From a bacterium (GTDB lineage Bacteria; Sysuimicrobiota; Sysuimicrobiia; Sysuimicrobiales; Segetimicrobiaceae): a stretch of DNA of 64,000 nucleotides. Each line of letters opens with the position of its first letter. Positions within the stretch are counted from its first letter, which is position 1. Under the pieces are notes generated by a model that ran no database searches, was not told where the DNA came from, and worked only from the letters and a program-made list of their open reading frames with translations. The stretch spans positions 1 through 64,000 of the forward strand of contig DATGHU010000040.1 in assembly GCA_035307765.1 (NCBI GenBank), in the 5' to 3' direction. Below are positions 18,981 through 28,257 of this stretch, one piece after another. Made by a program: the position numbers and the translations under genes.

Positions 18981-19376
18981 ATGAAACGGAACATCTTCCT
19001 CCTCGCCGCCCTCCCCTTACTGTTGCCGTTGTATGCCGGTGCCGAGATGCCCTCGACCATCCGTATCGAAATGAGTGAATTCGCCTTCCGGCCTGCGACG
19101 ATCCATCTGACGATCGGCCATCCCCTCCGTCTGGTGCTGGTGAATCGTGGCCAGATCGCCCATCAGTTCCAGACAGGGTATGTCTCGGCGCTCCCGGTGG
19201 TCCTGGTGAGCGGCGCGCTGCACGAGGAGGCTCCCGGACTCGACGTAGTGCGGTTGGATCCTGGCGGGACTGCGCGGCTGGAGTTTCTGGCCCGCAAGAA
19301 AGGCGACTTTGAGTTCTTTTGTGGGATCGAGGGCCACCGCGAAGCCGGGATGCACGGCATCCTCGAAGTGCGGTAG
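18981..19376 (+). CDS. exported cupredoxin-like copper protein
   Basis: 131-aa protein with a signal peptide (MKRNIFLLAALPLLLPLYAGA) and one cupredoxin domain. The four type-1 copper ligands can be seen: His in QIAHQFQ, then Cys, His and Met in FFCGIEGHREAGMHG (C-x4-H-x4-M). It probably carries electrons or binds copper outside the membrane. No Shine-Dalgarno is visible before the ATG at 18981; the preceding terminator hairpin fills that space, so expression may depend on read-through or a leaderless start. A TTG upstream at 18933 would put the hairpin inside the coding region and is less likely. Confidence 0.82.
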   Translation: MKRNIFLLAALPLLLPLYAGAEMPSTIRIEMSEFAFRPATIHLTIGHPLRLVLVNRGQIAHQFQTGYVSALPVVLVSGALHEEAPGLDVVRLDPGGTARLEFLARKKGDFEFFCGIEGHREAGMHGILEVR

Positions 19377-19706
19377 TGGCGCGACGTCCTCGCCGCGGCA
19401 TACATCCATGATCTATCGCTCGACGGTCCGGCTCCTCTAGGGACGTCGGGGCCCACCTGAATGCAACAAGCCTTAGCCCCCCCGATGAAATCGCATTTTC
19501 CGGCAGGAACGACCCACCGCTCCGCCGCATAGAGTAGATCGATTTGCCGCCCGGCGCGTCGCCCACCCTGCCCTCCCGGTTGGAGGCAGGCGAATCCCCA
19601 TGGGTGCCGCGTCGGATGAGACCATCGAGCGGTCAGCCCACTCCGTTCGCCTCGGCCGGGAGATCATGACCGCTTTGACCAAGTCAGTCCGTAGGCAGGT
19701 GATGAC
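19377..19706 (+). other. 330-base stretch without a gene
   Basis: No frame here has coding character. A modest hairpin CCTGCCCTCC/GGAGGCAGG lies near 19569-19593, about 115 bases before the SBP start; it has no T-run and may be a leader element. Confidence 0.5.
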
Positions 19707-21302
19707 ATGCAAGGGCCCCGCTGCTTCGCCAGCTTCACCGTCGCCGCCCTTCTCTTAGTCGCCCGCCCTCCGGCGAGCGTGGGGGCGCAAGGTGGGGCGA
19801 CGCTGACGGTCGCCCAAAGCGGTGCGGTCGCGACGCTTGATCCAGCGGGTCCATCGAACGACCTGATGCACCCCGCGGGGTCAGCGGCCGCATCTCTCGT
19901 CTACGAGGGCCTCGTCGGGTTCGACACCGAGATGAAGATCACCCCGGAGTTGGCCTCGTCGTGGAGGGTGGATCGCGACGGTCGAACGTGGATGTTCAAG
20001 ATCCGGGGCGGGGTGTCATTCCAGGACGGCACTCCCCTTACCGCGCAAGCGGCGGCCATCAATTTCGAACGAGAGATCAACTCGAAAACCAACGAATCGA
20101 CCCTGTCGCTCTGGGATCCCATCGCCTCGGTCACCGCCCCAGACGCGTCCACGTTGCAGATCGTCACCACAAAACCCTACGGCGCGCTCCTCAACACGTT
20201 GGCCCACGGCTCCGCCCTCATCGCCAGCCCGGCCGCGCTGGAAAAGTGGGGCGCCCAATACAAACTCCACCCGGTCGGCACCGGACCGTACGTGCTGGAC
20301 CGATGGGACGTCGGGACGCAGCTGGAACTGGTCCAAAACTCTCAGTACTGGGGAGGGAAGCCCGGGTTCGGACGAATCATCCTGCGCGACATCCCGGATC
20401 CGGCCGCGCGCGTCGCCTCGCTAGAAAGCGGCCAGGCCCAGGTCGCCGAATCGATCCCGCCCGAGAACGCCGACCAAGTGCGGCGGATTCCCTCAACCCG
20501 CGTCATTATCGAGCCGGGGCTGGCCACCTTTGGGATGGGGATCAATCTGACGCGGCCCGTCCTCCAGGATCTCCGGGTGCGGCAGGCGCTCAACTACGCC
20601 GTCAGCAAGGATCTCCTGGTAAAAGCCCTCTTCCACGGAGACGCGAGGGTGCTGGATTCGCCCCTGGCGCCCGGAGCCGCAGGCTACACCGACGTCGGAC
20701 CCTGGCCGTACGACCCGCCAAAGGCGCGTCGGCTGCTCGACGCGGCGGGATGGAAACCCGCTCCTCCGATTGGCATCCGGGTCAAGGACGGCAAGTCGCT
20801 TGAGATCACACTCCTGACTCCGCGGGGGACCTTCCCACACGACATGGAGGTCGTGGAGACGCTCGCCGACTATCTGCGAAACGTGGGGTTTGGACCCCAT
20901 TTCCTCTACGTCGACTCCGCGGCGTTTCGGGACGCCCTGTTGGCCCCTCCCGATCAGTACAAGTGGGATCTCGCGTATTTTGGATTCACCCCCGGCAACG
21001 GCGACGGCGGGTATCACCTCGATGCCCTCTATCGGTCGAATCCCGACCGCCAGCATCGGCCCCAGATCTGGAATTTTACATGGTACAGCAACCCACAGGT
21101 AGACGCGTGGCTTAATACGGGGGACCAGGCTGTCGATGCGCGGATCAGGGACGCCGCCTACGCCAAGGCGCAGCGGCAGGTTTGGACAGATGCGCCCTAC
21201 CTCTGGCTGTTCTCGGAGGATGTCATCGTCGGGACGCGGGACGTCAAAGGGGTCGACGTCCTGCCCACCGCCCTCACGATGCTCAAGCACGCCCACCCGT
21301 AG
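19707..21302 (+). CDS. ABC transporter substrate-binding protein, peptide/nickel family (SBP_bac_5)
   Basis: 531-aa exported solute-binding protein. An N-terminal hydrophobic signal (FASFTVAALLLVARPPASVGAQ) is followed by the cluster C SBP fold: SAAASLVYEGLVGFDTEMKITPELASSW, then VSFQDGTPLTAQAAAINFER and DLRVRQALNYAVSKDLLVKALFHG, all typical of DppA/OppA proteins. It would bind a peptide or similar solute outside the cell. No permease or ATPase genes follow, so it is an orphan; its partner may be the other importer at 46.4-49.9 kb or lie elsewhere. The ATG overlaps the end of a GTGATGACATG region without a strong ribosome site. Confidence 0.9.
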   Translation: MQGPRCFASFTVAALLLVARPPASVGAQGGATLTVAQSGAVATLDPAGPSNDLMHPAGSAAASLVYEGLVGFDTEMKITPELASSWRVDRDGRTWMFKIRGGVSFQDGTPLTAQAAAINFEREINSKTNESTLSLWDPIASVTAPDASTLQIVTTKPYGALLNTLAHGSALIASPAALEKWGAQYKLHPVGTGPYVLDRWDVGTQLELVQNSQYWGGKPGFGRIILRDIPDPAARVASLESGQAQVAESIPPENADQVRRIPSTRVIIEPGLATFGMGINLTRPVLQDLRVRQALNYAVSKDLLVKALFHGDARVLDSPLAPGAAGYTDVGPWPYDPPKARRLLDAAGWKPAPPIGIRVKDGKSLEITLLTPRGTFPHDMEVVETLADYLRNVGFGPHFLYVDSAAFRDALLAPPDQYKWDLAYFGFTPGNGDGGYHLDALYRSNPDRQHRPQIWNFTWYSNPQVDAWLNTGDQAVDARIRDAAYAKAQRQVWTDAPYLWLFSEDVIVGTRDVKGVDVLPTALTMLKHAHP

Positions 21303-21364
21303 CCCCCGCCGCGAAGGACCCGAGCGATCCGGCGCGGGGACTTCACGGTCCTTGGAAGGGAGGC

Positions 21365-22000
21365 TCAGCAGGCCTTCAGGTATCCGTGATCGCGCCCGTA
21401 TTGAGTCAGAGCCCGGCGCATCGCCCGCCGGCCACGGAAAAGTCGACTCATGACCGTCCCCCGGGGAATGCTGAGGATATCCGCAATCTCCTGGTAGGAG
21501 AATCCCTCGAGATCCGCGAGGATGAGGCAGGCCCGAAAGACCTCCGGGATCTCCATCAATGCCTGTCGCACCTCCGCATCCATCAACCCGGCCATGATCA
21601 GTGACTCGGGGGTATCGTGAACCACAAACGCCGGATCCTGCCCTTCCAGCTCGTCGACGGTCTGCACGGTACGGGATGACGCCCGGTACCGATCGATGTG
21701 CGCGTTGTGCAGGATCCGGAACAACCATGCCTTGGGGTTGGTGTCCGGCTTATAGGTGTGCAACGACCGCCACGCCCGCAGGTAGGTCTCCTGCACCAGA
21801 TCCTCCGCATCTTGGGGCCGACCGCTGAGCCGCAACGCCGTGCGGTAGAGGGCGTCCAGGTGCCGGGTTGCCATCTCGTTAAACAACACGGCTTCGGGTG
21901 ACCCCGGAGTGCGGGCCCGCAGCGCCGCCTCCTTCGACCCGAGGAGGACGGCCGCGGACGGCGCGACCGATGTGCTCGCCTGACGGTCCACTTGTTCCAT
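21365..22000 (-). CDS. ECF-family RNA polymerase sigma factor
   Basis: 211-aa sigma factor with sigma2 (LYRTALRLSGRPQDAEDLVQETYLRAWRSL, including the PQDAEDLVQETYLRAW core) and sigma4 (FRACLILADLEGFSYQEIADILSIPRGTVMSRLFRGRRAMRRAL, an HTH). The C-terminal tail YGRDHGYLKAC resembles SigR-like groups. No anti-sigma gene is adjacent. ATG 22000 is preferred because AGGTG lies 6 bases upstream; a GTG at 22009 would overlap the TGA of the tetR gene in a GTGA arrangement. It is therefore the second gene of a TetR-sigma pair and probably under that repressor. Confidence 0.9.
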   Translation of the reverse strand: MEQVDRQASTSVAPSAAVLLGSKEAALRARTPGSPEAVLFNEMATRHLDALYRTALRLSGRPQDAEDLVQETYLRAWRSLHTYKPDTNPKAWLFRILHNAHIDRYRASSRTVQTVDELEGQDPAFVVHDTPESLIMAGLMDAEVRQALMEIPEVFRACLILADLEGFSYQEIADILSIPRGTVMSRLFRGRRAMRRALTQYGRDHGYLKAC

Positions 22001-22005
22001 TCGGC

Positions 22006-22596
22006 TCACCTACTTTCTATCAGCTTGAGCATCGTATCGACGCCCGCCTCGAGGGGACCCCCGTGGCGGTGCGTCTTCATAAGCAAAATGGCCCCTTCGA
22101 TCTGGGTGACGAGCGCGACGGCAACCCGCTGCGTGTTCATGTCCTGGCGAAACTCACCCTGGGCCACTCCCTCTTGAAGGCACCGGTCGATCGACTGCTC
22201 CCAACGGGTGAAAAATTCGCTCAGCCGCCGTCGAAATTCCGGGTGCACCCCGCCCAGTTCGGCCGCGAGGTTGCCGAACGGGCATCCGTAGCGATACTCA
22301 TCGGCTCGCTGTCGGGCCGCCACGTTCTCGTACATGAGTTCGAGCCGCCGTCGAGCGGAGGTGGTTCGATCTTCGAGGATTCCCCCGATGCATCGCCCCT
22401 CGAATGCCTCCGCTTGCTGCCGCAGCACCTCGAAGCCTAGGTCTTCCTTGCTTCGAAAGTGATAGTAGAAATTGCTCCGGCACACCCCGCTGGCCTCAAG
22501 GATGTCCTCAAGCGCAGTCGACTGGAAGCCCCTCAAATGAAACAGGGCCCGCGCGGCCTCGACGATCTTCTCCCGACTGTGTTTGTCCCGCCCCAT
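22006..22596 (-). CDS. TetR/AcrR-family transcriptional repressor
   Basis: 196-aa regulator. The N-terminal HTH runs from SREKIVEAARALFHLRGFQSTALEDILEASGVCRSNFYYHFRSKEDL, the canonical TetR DNA-binding domain. The C-terminal ligand domain contains the YGCPFGNLAAELGG segment typical of the TetR_C_6-type subfamily, in which a cysteine in YGCPxGN is often the sensor of electrophiles (as in NemR); that role is inference here. A perfect 18-bp palindrome lies 28 bases upstream, so autorepression is likely. The ECF sigma gene follows directly. Confidence 0.88.
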   Translation of the reverse strand: MGRDKHSREKIVEAARALFHLRGFQSTALEDILEASGVCRSNFYYHFRSKEDLGFEVLRQQAEAFEGRCIGGILEDRTTSARRRLELMYENVAARQRADEYRYGCPFGNLAAELGGVHPEFRRRLSEFFTRWEQSIDRCLQEGVAQGEFRQDMNTQRVAVALVTQIEGAILLMKTHRHGGPLEAGVDTMLKLIESR

Positions 22597-22623
22597 TCTT
22601 GGCGCCCGCTTGTGTGGTTTAGA

Positions 22624-22641
22624 TAGGACTGTTCAGTCCTA
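22624..22641. promoter_or_regulatory. TetR operator (perfect palindrome)
   Basis: TAGGACTG-TT-CAGTCCTA, an 18-bp perfect inverted repeat upstream of tetR. It closely matches the TAGACxG..CxGTCTA layout of NemR/AcrR-type operators. It also lies about 120 bases upstream of the divergent beta-propeller gene, which may share the control. Confidence 0.8.
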
Positions 22642-22760
22642 ATTGTACCCGTTCCGCCCTTGTTCGTCAAATTCTTGCACCGGGGGTTCACGGATTGGTA
22701 TCGTGGGAAAGATTAGTCGGCACCCCGAGTTCGAAGCCCGCCGTAGGAGGCATCGTTAAG

Positions 22761-23765
22761 TTGGGTAGCGCTGAGATCGGAAATTCGCTGCGAATCCCCC
22801 TCTGGGGAGTCGTGGTGCTGACCGTAACCTGGCTCCCCGCCTTTGCCGCGGCCCGGCCAGAACCCGTCCTCCCCGGAAACGTCCTGATCGCAGACGCGGG
22901 GAACAACCGGATCATCGAAGTGACCCCGGAAAAGCGGGTGGTCTGGGAGTTCCCGCGGCCTGGGGATCTGGCCCCGGGAGAGTCCTTTTACTATCCCGAC
23001 GATGCGTTCTTCACGCCGGGCGGACGAACAATCATCACGAACGAAGAGGAAAACCACGCCATCTCCATCATCGACTATGCTACCCATAAGATCGTCTGGC
23101 GCTACGGCCACCCCGGCCATCCCGGAAGTGGGGCCGGCTACCTCAACACCCCAGATGATGCGTATCAGTGGCCCGATGGGCGGGTCACCGTCGCCGACAT
23201 CAAGAACTGCCGCATTCTCATCTTCGATCCGCCACCGGCGCACCACATCCAGAAACAGTTCGGGGTGACGAAGGATTGCCGTGCGGGGTCGGGGCACTTC
23301 CTCTATCCCAACGGCGATACCCCGCTGCGCAACGGCCACATCCTCCTCACGGAAATCGGCACGCGCAGCGCGGCGGAGCTCGATCCGGTTTCGGGGGACA
23401 TCCTGTACCGGGTGCCGCTCCATGTCGACTATCCGTCAGACACTCAACTAACCCACGACGGGCTCTACTTGGTGGCCGATTACAGCCGCCCGGGTCAGAT
23501 CGCGCTGGTGACCAGGCAAGGAAAGGTCGCGTGGCGGTACGCCCCCCGATCGGGGCCCGGCCGGCTCGACCATCCGTCCCTGGCAATCGAACTGCCGAGC
23601 GGCAACTTTCTCATAAACGACGATTTCAATCACCGGGTCATCGTGCTCAGCCGGGCGGGCCAAATTCTCTGGCAGTACGGGGTCACGGGAACCCCGGGCC
23701 GGGGGGCGGGACAACTGCACACCCCCGATGGGGTAGACCTGAAACCGGCGGGGTTCTCCCGCTAG
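22761..23765 (+). CDS. secreted beta-propeller protein (PQQ/NHL-like repeats)
   Basis: 334-aa protein. The TTG at 22761 is chosen because AGGAGG lies 10 bases upstream and a signal peptide follows (SLRIPLWGVVVLTVTWLPAFAAA). Mature repeats have the pattern of NHL/arylsulfotransferase-like propellers: NVLIADAGNNRIIEVTPEKRVVWEFPRPG, NHAISIIDYATHKIVWRYGHPG, NCRILIFDPPP and NFLINDDFNHRVIVLSRAGQILWQYG. About five or six blades are recognisable. Function is unknown; such proteins bind ligands or act as sulfotransferase-like enzymes without a clear motif here. A longer TTG start at 22695 exists but has no ribosome site. Confidence 0.75.
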   Translation: MGSAEIGNSLRIPLWGVVVLTVTWLPAFAAARPEPVLPGNVLIADAGNNRIIEVTPEKRVVWEFPRPGDLAPGESFYYPDDAFFTPGGRTIITNEEENHAISIIDYATHKIVWRYGHPGHPGSGAGYLNTPDDAYQWPDGRVTVADIKNCRILIFDPPPAHHIQKQFGVTKDCRAGSGHFLYPNGDTPLRNGHILLTEIGTRSAAELDPVSGDILYRVPLHVDYPSDTQLTHDGLYLVADYSRPGQIALVTRQGKVAWRYAPRSGPGRLDHPSLAIELPSGNFLINDDFNHRVIVLSRAGQILWQYGVTGTPGRGAGQLHTPDGVDLKPAGFSR

Positions 23766-23821
23766 CGTCGTCAGAAGCGGGAGGCCCCCCACTCCCCGCT
23801 CCAACGATCCCCCAACGACGG

Positions 23822-24394
23822 TTACGGGACGATGACCCGCCCCGCAATCAACCCCTCCACCGCCTCCCGCCAGACGGAGGGCCCTCTCTGCTCTCCGGGA
23901 AATCTCCCGCGGATGCGGCCGTCGGCACCGACAAAAAACGTCTCGGGGACCCCGGTCGTGCCGAAAAGACGGCCGACATCGCCATCGGGATCGCGCAGAT
24001 TGCGGTAGGTGATACCGAACTGTGTAAGGAACCGCCGGGCCGGCGAGGCAAGGTCTTGGGTGTCAATTCCGAGTACGATGACTCCCTTCGCCCGATACTC
24101 CGTCCAGATGCCTTCAAGCAGCGGGGCCTCCTCGCGGCACGGGACGCACCACGAGGCCCAAAAATTGACGATCACGGGATGACCGCGCAGGTCGGACAGC
24201 GAGACCGATCGACCGTCAAAGTCGACCAGGGTCACAGCGGGGACCAAGGGGGTATCTCCCCTGGCGAGCGCCTCCCCAATCTCGAGGGACCGCTGGTGGT
24301 GCACCACGGCCCAGGCGAGAACGCCCAGCACCGCTGCCACCGGGATGAGTAGGGCCGCCCGGACTCCCCAGGGTGACCGCACGGCAGGAGCCAT
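23822..24394 (-). CDS. TlpA/ResA-like membrane-anchored thioredoxin
   Basis: 190-aa thiol-disulfide oxidoreductase. One N-terminal transmembrane anchor (AALLIPVAAVLGVLAWAVV, about residues 13-31) precedes a thioredoxin domain with NFWASWCVPCREEAPLLE, active-site CVPC near residue 82-85, and a cis-Pro in GVPETFFV. The domain faces outside the membrane and probably reduces cysteine pairs, for example for c-type cytochrome maturation as in ResA/CcmG. No cytochrome genes are in the window. It converges with the beta-propeller and diverges from the RNA element and groEL. Confidence 0.88.
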   Translation of the reverse strand: MAPAVRSPWGVRAALLIPVAAVLGVLAWAVVHHQRSLEIGEALARGDTPLVPAVTLVDFDGRSVSLSDLRGHPVIVNFWASWCVPCREEAPLLEGIWTEYRAKGVIVLGIDTQDLASPARRFLTQFGITYRNLRDPDGDVGRLFGTTGVPETFFVGADGRIRGRFPGEQRGPSVWREAVEGLIAGRVIVP

Positions 24395-24458
24395 AGGTTA
24401 ATGGTACCAGAAAGCCCCTCCGCCCCCCTTCAGTTCTCAAATTGAGAGCAAACTGCTC

Positions 24459-24487
24459 TTGACTGGGTCGACGCTCCGTGGTACCGT
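24459..24487 (+). promoter_or_regulatory. promoter of the structured RNA
   Basis: TTGACT (24459-24464), 17-base spacer, TACCGT (24482-24487). The predicted transcription start (about 24494) coincides with the first base-paired position of the RNA. Confidence 0.6.
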
Positions 24488-24492
24488 AATTT

Positions 24493-24649
24493 CCCGTCTC
24501 ATAGAGCGGACTGCAAGGCTGGGGGCGCCGTCTCAAGTACTTGTGGCGGCCCAGCCCAAGGGCACGGACTTCTCGAGACGGGATGACCGACGGCTGCGAC
24601 AGCCCAGGACCGGACACTCTCCGTGCTGGGCGGCAGCCGTCTCAGTTTT
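24493..24649 (+). ncRNA. structured RNA with riboswitch-like terminator switch, class unknown
   Basis: Closing stem P1 CCCGTCTC (24493-24500) with GAGACGGG (24575-24582), 8 bp. Inside it lies an asymmetric loop of 16 and 18 bases, then a hairpin GGCTGGG (24517-24523) with CCCAGCC (24550-24556) continued by CGCC/GGCG. After P1 a 53-nt hairpin follows: GACGGCTGC (24589-24597) with GCAGCCGTC (24633-24641), GCCCAG with CTGGGC, CGGA with TCCG, then TCAGTTTT. CCGTCTC at 24637-24643 is also complementary to GAGACGG at 24575-24581, so P1 and the terminator compete. I checked it against the common riboswitch signatures I know and found no match; a small independent RNA is the alternative. Confidence 0.6.
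24589..24649 (+). terminator. long hairpin terminator of the structured RNA
   Basis: Three stacked stems (9, 6 and 4 bp) with a CACTC loop, followed by TCAGTTTT. Its 3' arm overlaps the alternative partner of P1. Confidence 0.7.
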
Positions 24650-24744
24650 CGCGATTACGAGAGATATCGAAAGAAATATCGAGTGCTAGCGCGATAAACA
24701 GCGGATTTATGCGGCAAAGCCCCTGCCGACCCCTCTTGATCCCC

Positions 24745-24773
24745 TTGAAAGGACGCTGACCACAGTGAAAAAT
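24745..24773 (+). promoter_or_regulatory. candidate groEL promoter
   Basis: TTGAAA (24745-24750), 17-base spacer, AAAAAT (24768-24773). The start point would fall at about 24780, directly before CIRCE. The -10 match is only 4 of 6. Confidence 0.45.
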
Positions 24774-24781
24774 GAGAGTAG

Positions 24782-24808
24782 TTAGCACTTGCCCATGGCG
24801 AGTGCTAA
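24782..24808. promoter_or_regulatory. CIRCE operator (HrcA binding site)
   Basis: TTAGCACTT-N9-GAGTGCTAA: 9-bp arms with 9-base spacer and one mismatch to the TTAGCACTC consensus. It lies 27 bases before groEL. HrcA repressor is expected to be encoded elsewhere in the genome. Confidence 0.95.
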
Positions 24809-24823
24809 ACTCCACAGAGTTGA

Positions 24824-26467
<1,644 letters not shown>

Positions 26468-26496
26468 CGACCGGGCAATCCGCCGGGCCATTCCGA

Positions 26497-26519
26497 GGGG
26501 GGCCGACTACCGGCCCCCC
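26497..26519 (+). terminator. groEL terminator hairpin
   Basis: Perfect 9-bp stem GGGGGGCCG/CGGCCCCCC with loop ACTAC. Only a weak T-rich stretch follows (TGCGCTATTTCTG). It can also serve the convergent small gene. Confidence 0.7.
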
Positions 26520-26523
26520 TGCG

Positions 26524-26751
26524 CTATTTCTGCGTCGCTCCGCTGAGGCGCTCCACGGTGCGCGCGTACACCATGCGCCCCATCTTGCCGACCCGGCCGG
26601 GCACCAGCACCACCAGGACGCCGTACCTCGGGTCGACGACTTGGACATCGGCGGGGTCGGCCAAGCCCTCGACCCGAACCGTATCACCCACCTGCACCAG
26701 CCGCCCCTGCCGATCCAGGACGCCGTGCGCGGTCGTCACCGGAACCGCCAT
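26524..26751 (-). CDS. small SH3/KOW-like hypothetical protein
   Basis: 75-aa protein of beta-rich character: RLVQVGDTVRVEGLADPADVQVVDPRYGVLVVLVPGRVGK reads like a small SH3-type barrel (G-D-x-V-x-V followed by regular hydrophobic strands). It has no recognised family. The ATG at 26751 follows GGGGGAG at good distance, while upstream in-frame codons would run into the MBL gene. It lies 17 bases downstream of the MBL hydrolase on the same strand and is probably co-transcribed. Confidence 0.6.
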   Translation of the reverse strand: MAVPVTTAHGVLDRQGRLVQVGDTVRVEGLADPADVQVVDPRYGVLVVLVPGRVGKMGRMVYARTVERLSGATQK

Positions 26752-26768
26752 CGCCACTCCCCCTTCCT

Positions 26769-27638
26769 TCACCTCGATCGGGTAAACCCGCCGTCGATCC
26801 GGCGGGCCTGCCCGCCCGCCACTAACTTTTCGAGATGGGCCAGCACCGTCCCCTCCGCCGCCCTCCACAACCGCGGATCCAGATCTGGATAAAGGGTGCG
26901 CGCCAGGTCGGAAGGCGTCCGCGCGACCTCCGTGAGCGCGTCGAGGATTTGGCGCTCGCGCATACGTCGGTGCGCCAGATATTCCGCAACCCGCACCTTG
27001 GGTTCCCTGATCAGCGGTCCGTGGCCCGGCGCGATGCTCGCCAGGTTGAGTTGAGCAATTCGCTCCAACGATTTGAGGTAGTCGATCATCGATCCGCCGG
27101 GTGGGGTCACCTGGACCGTCCCTTGGCCCAGGATCAGATCTCCCGAAAATAACACCCCCGGGCCCTCCCAGTAGAATGCCACGTGGTCCGGCGCGTGCCC
27201 TGGCGTGTAGACTACCCGGCATGCTTCCCCCCGAAACGGGAAGATCTCCCCGTCGTGGAGGGGGCGGCCGGTGCCCCGCCATCCCCGTACCTGAGCCCCG
27301 GTTTCCCGCGCCAAGCGGGCGACACCCCCCACATGGTCGCTGTGCCCGTGGGTGACAAGGATCAGGACCACTCGCCCGCCGGCGCGGGCGGTCCGTTCGA
27401 TCACCCGCGCGAGGTGGGCGGGGTCGTCCGGGCCGGGGTCGATCACGACGGCCTGACCAGCGGAATCGATGAGATAGGTGTTGGTCCCAGCGAGCGTGGC
27501 GGGCGACGGGTTGGGGGCGGTGATCACTTCAAATGGTGCCCCCGCGGGATCGGGCCCTGGGGCACCCTCTCCACCCTGCTCGGCGCCTATCGGTCCTCCT
27601 CGCTTTCGCGATCGAGGAGCTCGAAGCGGGGGCGCCAC
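26769..27638 (-). CDS. MBL-fold metallo-hydrolase (LACTB2-like)
   Basis: Up to 289 aa. The metallo-beta-lactamase signature T-H-G-H-S-D-H-V-G-G is at about residues 95-104; TPGHAPDHVAF, SGDLILGQGTV (metal Asp) and IAPGHGPLI complete the metal site. The order with a C-terminal winged-helix-like domain (RQILDALTEVARTPSDLARTLYPDL) matches LACTB2/ RNase-like hydrolases that also occur in bacteria. The start is uncertain: the long GTG start at 27638 overlaps a neighbouring small gene, and a GTG at 27527 gives a family-like start (ITAPNPSPATLAGTNTYL). Confidence 0.85.
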   Translation of the reverse strand: MAPPLRAPRSRKRGGPIGAEQGGEGAPGPDPAGAPFEVITAPNPSPATLAGTNTYLIDSAGQAVVIDPGPDDPAHLARVIERTARAGGRVVLILVTHGHSDHVGGVARLARETGAQVRGWRGTGRPLHDGEIFPFRGEACRVVYTPGHAPDHVAFYWEGPGVLFSGDLILGQGTVQVTPPGGSMIDYLKSLERIAQLNLASIAPGHGPLIREPKVRVAEYLAHRRMRERQILDALTEVARTPSDLARTLYPDLDPRLWRAAEGTVLAHLEKLVAGGQARRIDGGFTRSR

Positions 27639-27793
27639 CGTTTGTCGAGCAGGCGTTGCGCGCGCTCGTGCGTCGCGGCGTTGACACTCAGCCGCTCTTC
27701 GCCGCCCGGATCATCGCACGCGGCCACCCACCGACCGCCGCGGCGGTCGAACTCCACCCTGACTCCGGTCATGACGGGGCGTACCTCTGGCAT
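27587..27793 (-). CDS. small hypothetical protein
   Basis: 68-aa, charged protein (MPEVRPVMTGVRVEFDRRGG, then a W-V-A-A-C-D-D-P strand and an acidic C-terminus with DRESEEDR). The ATG is preceded by GGGAGGGG at 9 bases. It sits between tRNA-His and the MBL gene on the same strand. No family is recognised; coding status rests on the ribosome site and codon-like composition. Confidence 0.42.
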   Translation of the reverse strand: MPEVRPVMTGVRVEFDRRGGRWVAACDDPGGEERLSVNAATHERAQRLLDKRWRPRFELLDRESEEDR

Positions 27794-27824
27794 GAGGGGG
27801 AACCCCTCCCTGAACGACCCAGGA

Positions 27825-27902
27825 TGGGGTGGCCGAGGGGATTTGAACCCCCAACCCCCAGAGCCACAGTCTGGTGCTCTGCCAAATTGAGCTACGGCCA
27901 CC
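27825..27902 (-). tRNA. tRNA-His (anticodon GTG)
   Basis: Acceptor GTGGCCG/CGGCCAC with the extra G-1 at 27902 pairing with C73, the hallmark of tRNA-His. Anticodon stem CCAGA/TCTGG with loop CTGTGGC. CCA encoded (27827-27825). Confidence 0.97.
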
Positions 27903-27912
27903 ACGCGCCAGC

Positions 27913-27941
27913 ATTGTAGCATCAGCGACCGGCGAGCGTCC
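27913..27941 (-). promoter_or_regulatory. candidate promoter of tRNA-His
   Basis: Minus strand TACAAT (27918-27913) 10 bases before the tRNA, with a weak TGGACG 18 bases upstream. Confidence 0.5.
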
Positions 27942-28037
27942 AGGGCCGGGTCTGAGGGGCGATTAGAGTGGGCATGAACCCAACCGGATCGCTGGGCGCT
28001 CGGTCCGCGCATCGATCGAACGGGAGAGTGATCGCCG

Positions 28038-28256
28038 GTGAAATGGGTTGCGCTGATCAGCACCGTCGGAATGGGGGCCATCTTTCTTGCGGGACTGCTG
28101 GCCTTCACATTTTATGTTTCCCGACTGTCCAAGGTCGTCGCGGCTCCGGGATGGTTCCTACCCCATCTCGCCCAAGTCCTCATCGTGATCGACATCGTGA
28201 TCGCCGTCGGACTCGGGGTGACGGCAATCGTCCTCTTACGCATGCGGTCGGAATAG
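28038..28256 (+). CDS. small two-helix membrane protein
   Basis: 72 aa starting at GTG. Two hydrophobic segments are visible: VALISTVGMGAIFLAGLLAFTFYV (about residues 4-27) and VLIVIDIVIAVGLGVTAIVLLRM (about 47-69), joined by a short loop (SRLSKVVAAPGWFLPH). GAGAGTGATCGCCGGTG provides a moderate ribosome site. It converges with the oxidase fusion gene, ending 1 base before it. Function unknown. Confidence 0.6.
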   Translation: MKWVALISTVGMGAIFLAGLLAFTFYVSRLSKVVAAPGWFLPHLAQVLIVIDIVIAVGLGVTAIVLLRMRSE

Positions 28257-28257
28257 C

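Noticed and set aside
24459-24689. 76-aa reading across the structured RNA
   Set aside because: No ribosome site, and the base pairing explains the sequence better.
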